Assembly: GCA_002414385.1 (NCBI GenBank)
Contig: DHZH01000001.1
Location: 458,810-522,809, forward strand
Direction of reading: 5' to 3'
DNA length: 64,000 nt
Source of the DNA: Gammaproteobacteria bacterium UBA5109
GTDB lineage: Bacteria; Pseudomonadota; Gammaproteobacteria; Pseudomonadales; Pseudohongiellaceae
Positions 1-8,472 of this stretch are shown here, piece by piece. The notes beneath the pieces were generated by a model. The model made no database searches, was not told the DNA's origin, and worked only from the letters and a program-made list of their open reading frames with translations. Made by a program: the position numbers and the translations under genes. Within the stretch, counting starts at the first letter, position 1. Every line of letters starts with the position of its first letter.

Positions 1-183
1 AATTCAGGAAGCTTACAGAAGGCATTCATGCCTGGATTAATGTATTTAGAGCGATCTAGAAATGAATAATTCACATAACAGGACATTTATGTCACCAGCG
101 AGCTGACTGATACGGCTTCAAATGTGTTTCAGCCAACCCATAATGCGACGTAAGTATAAAAAAATGAAATTATGGAGAAGATA

Positions 184-555
184 ATGAAACTAGGCTGCTT
201 TTCAATAAGTCTGGCAGTGAAGGATTTGCAAAAGTCGAAAGCCTTTTACGAAAAAATTGGCTTCGAAGTATTTGCTGGCGAAGAGTCTCATGGGTTTTTG
301 ATAATGAAGCATGGAGACACCAACATCGGCTTATTCCAGGGGATGTTTGAAAAAAATATACTGACCTTCAATCCTGGATGGAATCAGAATGCTGAAAATC
401 TAGAGTCTTTTGATGATGTGCGTCAGTTGCTTGAGCAGTTCAAGTCTAAAGGCATAGAAATAGCTGAAGAATCTATTACCGGAGATCAAGGTCCATCTAG
501 CTTTTCAATTATTGATCCGGACGGAAATCCTATTCTTATAGATCAGCATGTATAA
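184..555 (+). CDS. VOC (glyoxalase/bleomycin-resistance) family protein
   Basis: A 123-residue single-module VOC protein. The opening LAVKDLQKSKAFYEKIGFEV and the closing DPDGNPILIDQ are the standard start and end of this fold, which pairs two beta-alpha-beta-beta-beta units to bind a metal or small substrate. The substrate cannot be told from sequence. An ATG at 172 is in frame, but GGAGAAG at 174-180 lies over it and is correctly spaced (about 6 nt) for the ATG at 184, so I take 184. It stands alone, followed by an intergenic repeat. Family confident, function unknown. Confidence 0.85.
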   Translation: MKLGCFSISLAVKDLQKSKAFYEKIGFEVFAGEESHGFLIMKHGDTNIGLFQGMFEKNILTFNPGWNQNAENLESFDDVRQLLEQFKSKGIEIAEESITGDQGPSSFSIIDPDGNPILIDQHV

Positions 556-575
556 GTATTCTGGATAAAAAGGGA

Positions 576-609
576 GGGGGGATAAAAAGGGACAGTCCCC
601 TGTTTTTCC
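576..609. repeat. Dispersed intergenic repeat, copy 1
   Basis: Contains a GGGACAGTCCCC palindromic core followed by TGTTTTT. A near-identical copy lies at 972-1007 in the same orientation, with the CPXCG gene between them. Runs of this type are common intergenic repeats in proteobacteria. Confidence 0.6.
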
Positions 610-735
610 GGAAAGGCATAGGATTAAACCAGACCTTGTCGTTTTTTTGATTCTGCCGTTTTGCTGTTTCGCGACAGGCCTTGGCACTTTATTTTTGTTC
701 CGATCAGGACTATGTCCTAATAAAAAACAAATATC

Positions 736-933
736 ATGGAAACTTTAATCGAGAAAAATATCAGTTGCCCTTACTGTGGCGAATCCATAACCGTATTGAT
801 CGACCGGCAGGAATCCGGGCAGCAGTATATCGAGGATTGCCAGGTCTGCTGCAAGCCTATTGTTTTCGAGGTGATGGAGGATATAAGCGGGCAACTATCT
901 GTTTCGGTACACGACGAAAATGAAACTTATTAG
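736..933 (+). CDS. CPXCG motif-containing cysteine-rich protein
   Basis: A 65-residue protein with CPYCG near residue 11 and a second pair CQVCC about 25 residues later, giving a four-cysteine zinc ribbon. This matches the small CPXCG motif family (about 60 residues) found as single genes in Gammaproteobacteria, whose role is unknown. No good ribosome binding site is seen before the ATG. It is flanked on both sides by copies of the same intergenic repeat. Length and the whole motif pattern fit the family, so the gene is probably intact. Confidence 0.85.
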   Translation: METLIEKNISCPYCGESITVLIDRQESGQQYIEDCQVCCKPIVFEVMEDISGQLSVSVHDENETY

Positions 934-971
934 GTCGGCTTTTTACAAGATAATATAGAGGACGGATAATA

Positions 972-1007
972 GGGGAGATAATAAGGAACAGTCCCCTGTT
1001 TTTATCC
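972..1007. repeat. Dispersed intergenic repeat, copy 2
   Basis: Second copy of the 576-609 element, same orientation, sharing ACAGTCCCCTGTTTTT. The GGGACAGTCCC core is here GGAACAGTCCC. It lies in the 169-base gap before the diguanylate cyclase gene. Confidence 0.6.
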
Positions 1008-1102
1008 AGCTTTTATCAAATGCTCAATGTGCTGTTCGTACCAGCCTAAGCGCGCTAGACTTCCCGGTAAAATTCCATGCTGGGAGCCAACCGGAGGGCC
1101 TC

Positions 1103-2332
1103 ATGCAAGAAAAAGGAGCGCTGACGTCCTTTAGTAACGAATTCAGGGACCGGGCGATGGAATATCGCTATCGGGTCTCGTCGCGGTCGGAAACGGTACA
1201 GCAGCTACGCGTATCGTTGTTGGTCTCTGCGGTCATTTTTGCCCTGCTCATTGTGCTGGACTACAGACTGGTGGGCATGAACCTCAATTTTTATGCCCTA
1301 GTTGGGCTGCGCACGATTGCCATACTGGCCTGCCTGGCCTTGATCGTGGCGCTGTCCCGCTCACCGAAACTGGCCGATCGCTCAACCCTGCTGAATATCG
1401 TCTGCTTTATCATGGTGACAGCCATGATCCTGGTCATCCCGCTGCGTCCGGTCACGGAAAGCAGTCAGCTGACGGCAGCGGTGATTCTTTCCTTTGCCAT
1501 TTACCTGTTTTTCCCCAACCGGATTGCCTGGGTAGTTGCCCTGAATGTCTATCTGGCGGTGGGCTTTCTGCTGGCGCTGATTTTCTGGTCGACGGTGTCT
1601 TCAAGCATGATTTTCGGGGCTGCAATGGTGCTTTTGTTCCAGAATGCTGTGGGACTGGTCATTTTACGGCGCCTGTCTGCCCTCCAGCGGCGTCAGTTTG
1701 CCTTGCTGGCGATGGAACGACAAACCAACAAACTCATGCAGCAGGAAATTGAAAGTCGCAAGGATCTTGAGGCACAACTACGCCAGCAGGCACAAAAAGA
1801 TCACCTGACAGGGCTGAATAATCGCCGCTGGTTCCTGGAGCTGGCTGAACAGGAGCTGCGTCACTGCCGGCGTCGACAGGAACCGCTTTCCCTGTGCATG
1901 GTGGATCTCGACCACTTCAAGACCGTGAATGACCGCTTTGGCCATGCGGTTGGTGACAGGGTGCTGGTGCAGATTGCTGGCCTGTGCCAGGAAGTCTTGC
2001 GTGATTCAGACATTATCGGGCGCTATGGTGGCGAGGAATTCGTCCTGGCATTACCGGGGACTGATGCCAATGCTGCATTTGAAGTTGCCGAACGCTTACG
2101 ACTTCGCATTCTGCACTTTACTTTCCTTGAGCTGCCCGAGCCCCTGCAGTTAAGCATCACTGCAGGAATCGCCGAAGTGACAGCGGAAGATGAGGATCCT
2201 GGCTCCGCGTTAGAGCGGGCTGACCTGGCCCTTTATGCCGGCAAGGCACGTGGGCGTAATACCGTCATCCTGGAAAATGAACTGCAAAATGAGCATGGGA
2301 ACAGAAGGCAGGCCCAGAGCCGAAAAATCTGA
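1103..2332 (+). CDS. Membrane diguanylate cyclase (GGDEF domain)
   Basis: Makes cyclic di-GMP from two GTP at the inner membrane. Residues about 37-190 hold six hydrophobic segments forming a sensor region, followed by a coiled-coil linker (about 195-228) that usually drives dimerisation, then a GGDEF domain beginning at KDHLTGLNNRR. The active-site motif is GGEEF at 309-313, and RDSD, five residues before it, is an intact RxxD inhibitory site, so product feedback is expected. GGAGGG at 1092-1097 supports the ATG at 1103. There is no EAL domain, so it should be synthase only. The sensed signal is unknown. Confidence 0.93.
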   Translation: MQEKGALTSFSNEFRDRAMEYRYRVSSRSETVQQLRVSLLVSAVIFALLIVLDYRLVGMNLNFYALVGLRTIAILACLALIVALSRSPKLADRSTLLNIVCFIMVTAMILVIPLRPVTESSQLTAAVILSFAIYLFFPNRIAWVVALNVYLAVGFLLALIFWSTVSSSMIFGAAMVLLFQNAVGLVILRRLSALQRRQFALLAMERQTNKLMQQEIESRKDLEAQLRQQAQKDHLTGLNNRRWFLELAEQELRHCRRRQEPLSLCMVDLDHFKTVNDRFGHAVGDRVLVQIAGLCQEVLRDSDIIGRYGGEEFVLALPGTDANAAFEVAERLRLRILHFTFLELPEPLQLSITAGIAEVTAEDEDPGSALERADLALYAGKARGRNTVILENELQNEHGNRRQAQSRKI

Positions 2333-2400
2333 CAAGCCGCTCAAGGCATTCGAGCATGTCATAATGGGCGAATATTTATTCAGGAAAGTACAGGATTACA

Positions 2401-3117
2401 ATGGACGAGATTAAACAGAAAATTGCGCTATTCATCGATGCGGATAATGCCCCGGCCAGTAAGTTTGAAGATGTGCTGAGCGAAGTCGCCAAGTATGGGG
2501 TGGTGACCATTCGCAAAGCCTACGGTAACTGGAAGTCTTCGACGCTCAAAAGCTGGGAAGAGCTTTTGCATGAGTATGCTATCCAGCCAGTTCAGCAATA
2601 TGATCTGATCAAGGGTAAAAATGCTTCTGACATCGCCCTGGTAATCGATGCCATGGATGTAATGTACACCAAGGAAATCGATGTAATGTGTTTTATTACT
2701 TCCGATTGTGACTTTACACCCCTGGTAACAAGAGCCCTGGCAGAAGGCAAAGTGGTGCTTGGCTTTGGTGAACGCAAAACACCGATGCCCTTTGTTAATG
2801 CCTGCTCCAAGTTCCTGTACCTGGATCAGGGTGAGACCGTCGCAGAAAAAAGCAGCAGCAAGCCCAAAAACATCAAATCGGATACCAAGCTGATTGCGCT
2901 TTTACGTCAGGCCATCGAGGCCAATGAAGATGATGAAGGCTGGGCTGACCTCAGGGCGGTGGGTTCCAATATTTCCAACCGGACATCATTTGATTGCAGA
3001 AATTACGGCTTTAAAAACCTGAGCAGCCTGTTCAAGACCATTGACCTGTTTGAGTTAAAGCGCGGGCAGGGCTCGTCCTATCTGGTCCGGGATGCCAGGA
3101 AATCCAAGAAGAACTGA
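2401..3117 (+). CDS. NYN domain protein with OST-HTH/LOTUS C-terminus
   Basis: Residues 1-140 are a NYN (PIN-like) RNase domain of the LabA/MARF1 group: LFIDADN at 10-16, KNASDIALVIDAMD and ITSDCDFTPLV supply the conserved acidic residues expected to bind metal for RNA cleavage. After a lysine-rich linker, residues about 160-235 resemble an OST-HTH/LOTUS RNA-binding module (LRQAIEAN...GWADLRAVGSNI...). This two-domain layout is common in bacteria. The RNA target is unknown. A single gene with AGGAAAGTACAGG upstream of the ATG. Confidence 0.88.
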   Translation: MDEIKQKIALFIDADNAPASKFEDVLSEVAKYGVVTIRKAYGNWKSSTLKSWEELLHEYAIQPVQQYDLIKGKNASDIALVIDAMDVMYTKEIDVMCFITSDCDFTPLVTRALAEGKVVLGFGERKTPMPFVNACSKFLYLDQGETVAEKSSSKPKNIKSDTKLIALLRQAIEANEDDEGWADLRAVGSNISNRTSFDCRNYGFKNLSSLFKTIDLFELKRGQGSSYLVRDARKSKKN

Positions 3118-3156
3118 TAAACAAAAAGTGTAGCTCCTGGAGGTATGGGGGTAATC

Positions 3157-3741
3157 ATGAAAAAATTTAAGTTATTCGTTCAGGATAAAGGCCTTATCCG
3201 AATTCTTGTGCTTACACTCGGTCTGCTTTTAATTCCACTGATTGCAATGCAGGTGAGCGATTCCAGTGAAGTGAACTGGAGCCTGTTTGATTTTATCTTT
3301 ATGTTTGTGTTGCTGTTCTTTACCCAGTTGGCTTTCCTGTTGATTTCCCGTCGGGTCAATAATCTGGCCTATAAGGCTGCTGTGGGTATTGCATTGCTGC
3401 TTGCATTTTTGCTGGTATGGATTAACGGTGCCGTTGGCATTATCGGTAACGAAGGCAATCCGGCCAATCTGATGTATTTTGCTGTGATTCTGGTAGGAGT
3501 CATCGGCGCTATTCTTTCACGGCTTCAAGCACCAGGCATGGCGATTACCTTATGTGCTGCTGCCTGCGCGCAAATTCTTGTGGCTCTGCTTGCCTGGATG
3601 GGTGACGGATTTGGCGCGCAATCACCGGACTGGTTCAGGGACGTGCTTGGCGTAAGCTGTTTCTTTGCTTTGCTGATGCTACTGTCTGCGTATCTGTTTT
3701 TAGTGGCAGCACGACGACAAGCCCAGGCGACCAGCACCTAA
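3157..3741 (+). CDS. Multi-pass inner-membrane protein, unknown family
   Basis: About 194 residues with roughly five or six hydrophobic segments (LVLTLGLLLIPLIAM, FIFMFVLLFFTQLAFLL, AVGIALLLAFLLVW and later ones) and a basic C-terminus. No catalytic motif is visible. An in-frame ATG at 3145 is only 1 nt after GGAGG, so the ATG at 3157 (MKKFKLF) is more likely. It precedes two FecR-like secreted proteins and may be transcribed with them. Unrecognised; it could be a small membrane protein of the DUF type. Confidence 0.7.
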   Translation: MKKFKLFVQDKGLIRILVLTLGLLLIPLIAMQVSDSSEVNWSLFDFIFMFVLLFFTQLAFLLISRRVNNLAYKAAVGIALLLAFLLVWINGAVGIIGNEGNPANLMYFAVILVGVIGAILSRLQAPGMAITLCAAACAQILVALLAWMGDGFGAQSPDWFRDVLGVSCFFALLMLLSAYLFLVAARRQAQATST

Positions 3742-3770
3742 GTCTGGCAGTAAAGTTCAAGGGAGTGACT

Positions 3771-4427
3771 ATGCCTTATTTCTTTTTATTTCTGTTATTG
3801 ATGGCAGGGCAAGGTCTGGCTCAGTCTGGACTGTCTGATCAAAATAATAACCTGACTGTTGGCAGAATTATTTCCACCAGTGGTGAAGTTTCAATTACCA
3901 GAGCTGATGGCAGCCAGGAAATTGCCCAGCGACGTGCAGATATTCATGAAGGCGATTCGATTCAGACCGGAGCAGAAGGTTTTGTGCAAATGCGTATGAT
4001 TGATTCCGCACAAATAACACTTCATTGTTCCTCAATAATGGAGATTCGAAGCTATCAGCCATTTGACTCTGCCAGTGGTATCCAGCTCTATCTGAATCAG
4101 GGACATTTGCGCACAATTACAGGTTCTCATCAGGGTACTTATAGACTGGTCACGCCGGTGGCTTTGGCAGGACCTCTGTCTTCTGGCAGTCAGACTGTCT
4201 ATCTGGTATTGCAGGAATCCGATTCATCTTTTTTATACGGAGTATTTCAGGGAAATTTGAGTGTCATGGTAGGCAATAATTTATTTGACATGGGCGCTCA
4301 GCCCCCGTTAGGTTTCCTGCGTGTCAGAGATGACCAGACAGCTGAATTCGTCGATTCGGCTTTCGCGAATTCAGTAATAAGCAGGGCCTGTCCTGATTCA
4401 CAATATCGACTGGCCTTACCCCAATAA
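3771..4427 (+). CDS. Secreted FecR-domain-like protein, paralogue 1
   Basis: A signal peptide (FFLFLLLMAGQGLAQ) is followed by a FecR-type beta-rich domain: GRIISTSGEVSITRADG then HEGDSIQTG and VQMRMIDSAQITL. FecR domains are usually the periplasmic part of iron-signalling anti-sigma factors, but here there is no cytoplasmic anti-sigma segment or TM helix, so this is a secreted or periplasmic FecR-like protein of unknown role. GGGAG at 3761-3765 supports the ATG at 3771 rather than the GTG at 3765. The next gene is a paralogue sharing the IAQRR...GD.I.TG...MQMRM.DS pattern. Confidence 0.75.
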   Translation: MPYFFLFLLLMAGQGLAQSGLSDQNNNLTVGRIISTSGEVSITRADGSQEIAQRRADIHEGDSIQTGAEGFVQMRMIDSAQITLHCSSIMEIRSYQPFDSASGIQLYLNQGHLRTITGSHQGTYRLVTPVALAGPLSSGSQTVYLVLQESDSSFLYGVFQGNLSVMVGNNLFDMGAQPPLGFLRVRDDQTAEFVDSAFANSVISRACPDSQYRLALPQ

Positions 4428-4503
4428 TCTCACTGAATTTCTGGTACCCGCCTTATTACTATTTTGATACCTTTCACTATCCAGTGTTAAAAGTGAATTG
4501 AAA

Positions 4504-5127
4504 ATGCGATTTTTGCTGTTTTGTCTTATCCTGCTGCCTCTGCTGGTTAACGCCCAGCTCAGGCGGGCAGACTCCATCGGCAATGTCATCACCACCCGTA
4601 ATGATGCGGTATTCAGTGGTGTGGACGGCATGCTGCGTATTGCCCAGCGGCGCGGGGAAGTGCATGTCGGTGATGTGATTGCGACCGGCCCGACGACCCC
4701 GATGCAAATGCGTATGGTGGATTCGGGAAATATTCGCCTGGCCTGCAGCTCGGAAATGGTGATTCATGAGTACAGTACAGGTGCCGACCAGCCAGTGAAT
4801 ATTGCGATGGAATATCGTCATGGCGGGCTTTTACTGGTCAGCGGCAGAAGTGAACGCGAAAGTTTTACCTTGAACACTCCATTTGCAGATGTAGATATTC
4901 GCAACGGGGTTTTTGAAATCGAGCAGGAAACCACGGCATCCTATCTGCTGGGGGTTTACCAGGGCAGCATCAGAATCTTCAATAATCCGGGTGGGTTGCA
5001 GGTCGGCGATATCAATGCCGAGAGCTTTGTGCGTATTACACTCAATGGCACGATTGAAACCATCGACCGCAATACTTTACAGGCCCAGCGTGACCGTAAT
5101 TGCGCGCCTCTTGGAGTCAACCAGTAA
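4504..5127 (+). CDS. Secreted FecR-domain-like protein, paralogue 2
   Basis: A 207-residue protein with signal peptide (FLLFCLILLPLLVNAQ) and the same FecR-like pattern as the gene before: GNVITTRNDAVFSGVDG, IAQRRGEVHVGDVIATG, MQMRMVDSGNIRLACSS. The two align along most of their length, which indicates a tandem duplication. The ATG at 4504 directly begins the signal peptide; a TTG at 4498 is possible but less likely. No clear Shine-Dalgarno is seen. No sigma factor or TonB receptor is adjacent, so a classical iron-signalling role is not supported. Confidence 0.72.
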   Translation: MRFLLFCLILLPLLVNAQLRRADSIGNVITTRNDAVFSGVDGMLRIAQRRGEVHVGDVIATGPTTPMQMRMVDSGNIRLACSSEMVIHEYSTGADQPVNIAMEYRHGGLLLVSGRSERESFTLNTPFADVDIRNGVFEIEQETTASYLLGVYQGSIRIFNNPGGLQVGDINAESFVRITLNGTIETIDRNTLQAQRDRNCAPLGVNQ

Positions 5128-5148
5128 CGAAACCGGAAAGGAACTGCC

Positions 5149-5628
5149 ATGCCACGCCTGATTACTTTTACAACAGATAAACAGGCAGACCTGGAAGCGT
5201 TTTTCCTTACTATTCGGGGTAATAGTGAATTTCCTTTTGAGCCGGAAGGTTTTCATGCCGACTTGCGGCATATCCCCAGAGTGTACCAGAGCAAAGGCGG
5301 AGAATTCTGGTTGCTGGTGGAAGAAGATAAAGTGATAGGGACCGTTGGATTGCGCTGTCTGGAGCCGGACGTCGTCGAGCTCAAACGCATGAACATTCTC
5401 GATGAATTTCAAGGGCTGGGCCTGGGTCATCTACTGATGGACAGAGCGCTCAAACATGCCAGGGAACAGGGTTTTGAGCGCATGCTGCTGGATTCAATCA
5501 GGACCAAGGAACCGGCCCTTCATCTGTATGACAAGTACGGTTTTACCGAAATCGAACGTTATAACGACAATCCCTACGCCGATATTTTTATGGAGCTGGA
5601 CCTGAATACTGAGGGGAAGAAGATATGA
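5149..5628 (+). CDS. GNAT family N-acetyltransferase
   Basis: A 159-residue GNAT protein that would transfer an acetyl group from acetyl-CoA to an unknown amine. The core beta4-alpha3 acetyl-CoA loop is seen as LDEFQGLGLGHLLMDRAL (Q/RxxGxG/A type), preceded by VELKRMNI and followed by LHLYDKYGFTEIERY, the usual closing strands. AAAGGAACTGCC precedes the ATG. Its stop overlaps the start of the next gene (ATGA), so the two are translationally coupled. Confidence 0.88.
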   Translation: MPRLITFTTDKQADLEAFFLTIRGNSEFPFEPEGFHADLRHIPRVYQSKGGEFWLLVEEDKVIGTVGLRCLEPDVVELKRMNILDEFQGLGLGHLLMDRALKHAREQGFERMLLDSIRTKEPALHLYDKYGFTEIERYNDNPYADIFMELDLNTEGKKI

Positions 5629-6044
5629 CAGCCGAAACCTTTGGTAGAGCTGCCCTGATCTGGTTAGTGATTGCGGTACTGGCGGTCCTTAACGGTTTTT
5701 TGCGCGAGTATGTACTGGTACCGTTTTTTGGCCAGGAGACAGCCTTACCTTTGAGCGGCTTGCTGCTGAGTCTTATTGTGCTGATTGTTACCTGGCTGAG
5801 TATGGGCTTTTTTGGCAGGCAAAATTCAGCGATGTATTTCCTCATTGGATTGCAATGGGTGCTGATGACACTGCTTTTTGAAATCGGGCTGGGTCGTTAT
5901 GTGTCGGGAATATCCTGGGCCGAGTTGCTGCAGCTTTTTAATGTGCGCAGTGGAAACCTGTTTTCGCTGGTCCTTTTCATTTCTTTTATCGCTCCCTGGC
6001 GCATTGCCCGCTTTAAAGGCCTGATTCAGGCTGAAGGTAAATAA
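5625..6044 (+). CDS. Small integral membrane protein, four TM segments
   Basis: A 139-residue hydrophobic protein with four predicted helices (AALIWLVIAVLAVLNGFL, LSGLLLSLIVLIVTWLSMGFF, YFLIGLQWVLMTLLFEIGLGR, LFSLVLFISFIAPWR). The pattern QWVLMTLLFEIGLGR resembles a group of uncharacterised bacterial membrane proteins. The start overlaps the GNAT stop by 4 nt and its stop overlaps the next start (TAATG), so it is the middle of a three-gene operon. No function assigned. Confidence 0.72.
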   Translation: MTAETFGRAALIWLVIAVLAVLNGFLREYVLVPFFGQETALPLSGLLLSLIVLIVTWLSMGFFGRQNSAMYFLIGLQWVLMTLLFEIGLGRYVSGISWAELLQLFNVRSGNLFSLVLFISFIAPWRIARFKGLIQAEGK

Positions 6045-6556
6045 TGAAGCGGGTGCTGATATTTGGTAATTCAGGCGCGGGTAAATCCACGCTGGCCGGC
6101 GCTATTGCCAGGCAGTATGAACTGGCGCATCTGGACCTCGATACCCTGGCCTGGGAAGCAGAAATGCCGCCAAGGCGTAAGGACTTAAAAGCATCAGCAA
6201 AACTGATTGAAGACTTTATCCAGGCCAATGAATGCTGGGTGATAGAAGGCTGTTATGCGGATTTACTGGAGCTGGTCGCAGAGCAGGCTGAGGAAATAAT
6301 ATTTATGAATCTGTCAGTCGAACAGTGTCAGACTAATGCCAGAGCACGCCCCTGGGAGCCGCATAAATATCCCAGCAGGGAAGCACAGGATGCCAATCTT
6401 GCCATGTTGCTGGACTGGATTGCCGAGTATCCGGAGCGGGATGATGTATTTTCACTGCAAGCCCATCAGGCATTTTATGATAGGTTTAAAGGGCAGAAGC
6501 AGATGATCCTCGATAACGAAAATAATAAAAATATTAAAACTGAACCCCTACCATAA
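6044..6556 (+). CDS. P-loop NTPase, adenylate/shikimate kinase-like
   Basis: A 170-residue nucleotide kinase-like protein. GNSGAGKST at residues 8-16 is Walker A, and DLDTLAW is the substrate-side acidic motif typical of the 'AAA family/topology modulation (FlaR-like)' small kinases. WVIEGCYADLLELVAEQAEEIIFMNLSVEQC is the strand bearing the second carboxylate. The substrate is unknown. Overlaps the previous gene by 1 nt. Confidence 0.82.
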   Translation: MKRVLIFGNSGAGKSTLAGAIARQYELAHLDLDTLAWEAEMPPRRKDLKASAKLIEDFIQANECWVIEGCYADLLELVAEQAEEIIFMNLSVEQCQTNARARPWEPHKYPSREAQDANLAMLLDWIAEYPERDDVFSLQAHQAFYDRFKGQKQMILDNENNKNIKTEPLP

Positions 6557-6567
6557 AGAGGTGTGAG

Positions 6568-7092
6568 ATGAATTCAGCTAAAGCAATTGTCGGTTTAAGC
6601 TTGTTACTGTGTTTTTCTTCGGCAGGATTTGCCCAGAATGAGCCATGTACTTCAGATGCACGTTTTTCCGCCTTCGATTTCTGGGTTGGCGACTGGGATG
6701 TCTATGCCAATGGCAATCCTGTCGGCAGCAATTCAATTGTCAAACACGAGGCCGGTTGTCTCTTGCTGGAAAGCTGGGAAGGGGCCGGTGGCTCGACTGG
6801 CATGAGCCTGAACTATTTTAATCCGGTAAGTGGCTTCTGGCAGCAGGTCTGGGTGTCTGCGGGCGAGTATGCCATTGATATCAGTGGCGGACTGGTCAAT
6901 GAGTCCATGGTGCTGGTTGGAGAGCTTTATAATTATGGCAGTGGCGAGACTTTTGATTTCAGGGGCACCTGGACACCCAATGCCGATGGCAGTGTCAGGC
7001 AGTTCTTTGAACAGGTAAATCCGGAAACCAGTGCATGGGAGCCCTGGTTCGACGGGCGTTATGTGCGCAAAGATACCGACAGTACTTTATAA
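6568..7092 (+). CDS. Secreted DUF1579-like protein
   Basis: A 174-residue protein with a signal peptide ending near FSSAGFAQ. The mature part opens with FSAFDFWVGDWDVYANG and continues with beta-rich segments (SIVKHEAGCLLLESWEG, WVSAGEYAIDISGG), a layout seen in DUF1579-type proteins that form lipocalin-like barrels. No catalytic residues are evident. AAAGAGGTGTGAG precedes the ATG. The next gene's ATG follows its stop immediately, so they are likely co-transcribed. Confidence 0.7.
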   Translation: MNSAKAIVGLSLLLCFSSAGFAQNEPCTSDARFSAFDFWVGDWDVYANGNPVGSNSIVKHEAGCLLLESWEGAGGSTGMSLNYFNPVSGFWQQVWVSAGEYAIDISGGLVNESMVLVGELYNYGSGETFDFRGTWTPNADGSVRQFFEQVNPETSAWEPWFDGRYVRKDTDSTL

Positions 7093-7512
7093 ATGAATCA
7101 GCAGGCGATTTTTCAGCCCTTTATGGCAATGATGCTGCTCACGCTTGTGGTGTGGGTTTATATGTACAGTAAAAGAATTCCGTTTATCCGTAACAGTGAT
7201 TTGACACCGGATCAACTGACAGCATTTGAATTTACCCGTTTGTCACCGCCAGCAGTGGCCAATCCTTCAGATAATTTCAAAAACCTGTTTGAGCTGCCGG
7301 TTGTTTTTTATGCCTTGTGTCTTTACCTGTATGTCACTGCGCAAGTGGATCAAGCGGTTCTAATCGGAGCCTGGATCTTTGTCGGCTTTCGGGTTTTACA
7401 CAGCCTTGTTCACTGTACAGTCAATATCGTCATGTTACGATTCGTGCTTTATTGCCTTTCCTCTTTAGTGCTATGGCTGATGTTATTGCGTGAGGTCTTG
7501 CGGCTATTCTGA
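7093..7512 (+). CDS. MAPEG family membrane protein
   Basis: A 139-residue protein with four membrane helices. FKNLFELPVVFYALCLYLYV and GFRVLHSLVHCTVN match the conserved FENxxE/RxxHSxxH region of bacterial MAPEG proteins (relatives of eicosanoid and glutathione metabolism enzymes). Bacterial members are mostly uncharacterised. Starts immediately after the previous stop and overlaps the next gene by 1 nt. Confidence 0.85.
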   Translation: MNQQAIFQPFMAMMLLTLVVWVYMYSKRIPFIRNSDLTPDQLTAFEFTRLSPPAVANPSDNFKNLFELPVVFYALCLYLYVTAQVDQAVLIGAWIFVGFRVLHSLVHCTVNIVMLRFVLYCLSSLVLWLMLLREVLRLF

Positions 7513-8042
7513 TGTCCTGCCTGGTCTACCTGAAACAGAATCTGCTGATGAGTTTTACGGTCGCACCCTGGCGCGCGCCGCTCAAGGCCTGGCTGCCATT
7601 CCCTATCTTTGCCGTGCTTTCACTGGTGCTGGGTTTAAGTTCCGGGATTTATCAGCCGGGCTTACTTGAGTCAGACTTGTTCTGGATATTGCCGCTAAGC
7701 CTGTTTGTGTTTCCCTCCCTGCTGGAAGAAAGTTTTTTTCGCGGGGTGTTAATCCCGAAAAATACATATCAGCGTGGCAGTAAGAAAATCATTCAGGCCA
7801 TGCTTATCAGCACGGCAATATTTGTTGCCTGGCATCCCTTTAATGCAATTTTATTTAATAACACGGCCATCAGTTTTTTCCTGGATCCAGTTTTTTTGCT
7901 GATGGTTGCTGCGCTGGGGCTGAGCTGCAGTTATGCCTATATAGTATCAGGCTCAATCTGGGTGCCGACCATCATGCATTGGCTGACGGTACTGGTCTGG
8001 GTGTTTTTTCTTGGCGGCAGAAACCTTATCCTTGAAGCCTGA
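7512..8042 (+). CDS. CPBP family intramembrane glutamic protease
   Basis: A 176-residue multi-pass protein of the CPBP/ABI (Rce1-like) family. LLEESFFRG gives the EExxxR catalytic motif, followed by FVAWHPFNAI (second-motif His) and IMHWLTV (third-motif His), all inside hydrophobic segments. Family members cleave within the membrane, and some are linked to bacteriocin immunity or prenyl-protein processing; the substrate here is unknown. It overlaps the MAPEG gene stop. Confidence 0.87.
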   Translation: MSCLVYLKQNLLMSFTVAPWRAPLKAWLPFPIFAVLSLVLGLSSGIYQPGLLESDLFWILPLSLFVFPSLLEESFFRGVLIPKNTYQRGSKKIIQAMLISTAIFVAWHPFNAILFNNTAISFFLDPVFLLMVAALGLSCSYAYIVSGSIWVPTIMHWLTVLVWVFFLGGRNLILEA

Positions 8043-8076
8043 TGACTGAATCAAGTTTTACTTTCCCGGGAATCCC

Positions 8077-8472
8077 ATGAAGAAAGCAATAGTACAGGCT
8101 GGGCATGCCGCTCTGGCATTTTTACTCTTATGGTCAGCATTTGTACAAATAAATGATCCGGACCCCTGGTACTGGATTGCGGTTTACGGTCTGGCTGCCT
8201 TACTGCCGCTCGGATCCATTTTCGAACATAATTTTCGTAGGGTTTGCCTGTTTCTGTTTGGTCTGATTACAGCAGGAGTATTAATGGCCCTTCCAGGGTT
8301 TCTTGATTTTTTACGAATTGGTGACTTTGCATCTCTGGCTGAAGAAATGACAGCGGCAAGTCTGGAAATTGAGTATGCCCGGGAGTTTCTGGGACTGTTA
8401 ATCGCGCTGGCAGTTTGTTTGTGCTATTGGCTCCTGCTACCGGCCAGCAGTAATCCTGAAAATAGTTCATGA
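8077..8472 (+). CDS. Transmembrane 220 (TMEM220) family protein
   Basis: A 131-residue, four-helix membrane protein. The opening LLWSAFVQINDPDPWYWIAVYGLAALLPL is the hallmark of the TMEM220 family, which is widespread and of unknown function. The end contains EYAREFLGLLIAL, also typical. Its stop overlaps the start of the next gene (8469) by 4 nt, so translation is coupled. Confidence 0.85.
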   Translation: MKKAIVQAGHAALAFLLLWSAFVQINDPDPWYWIAVYGLAALLPLGSIFEHNFRRVCLFLFGLITAGVLMALPGFLDFLRIGDFASLAEEMTAASLEIEYAREFLGLLIALAVCLCYWLLLPASSNPENSS

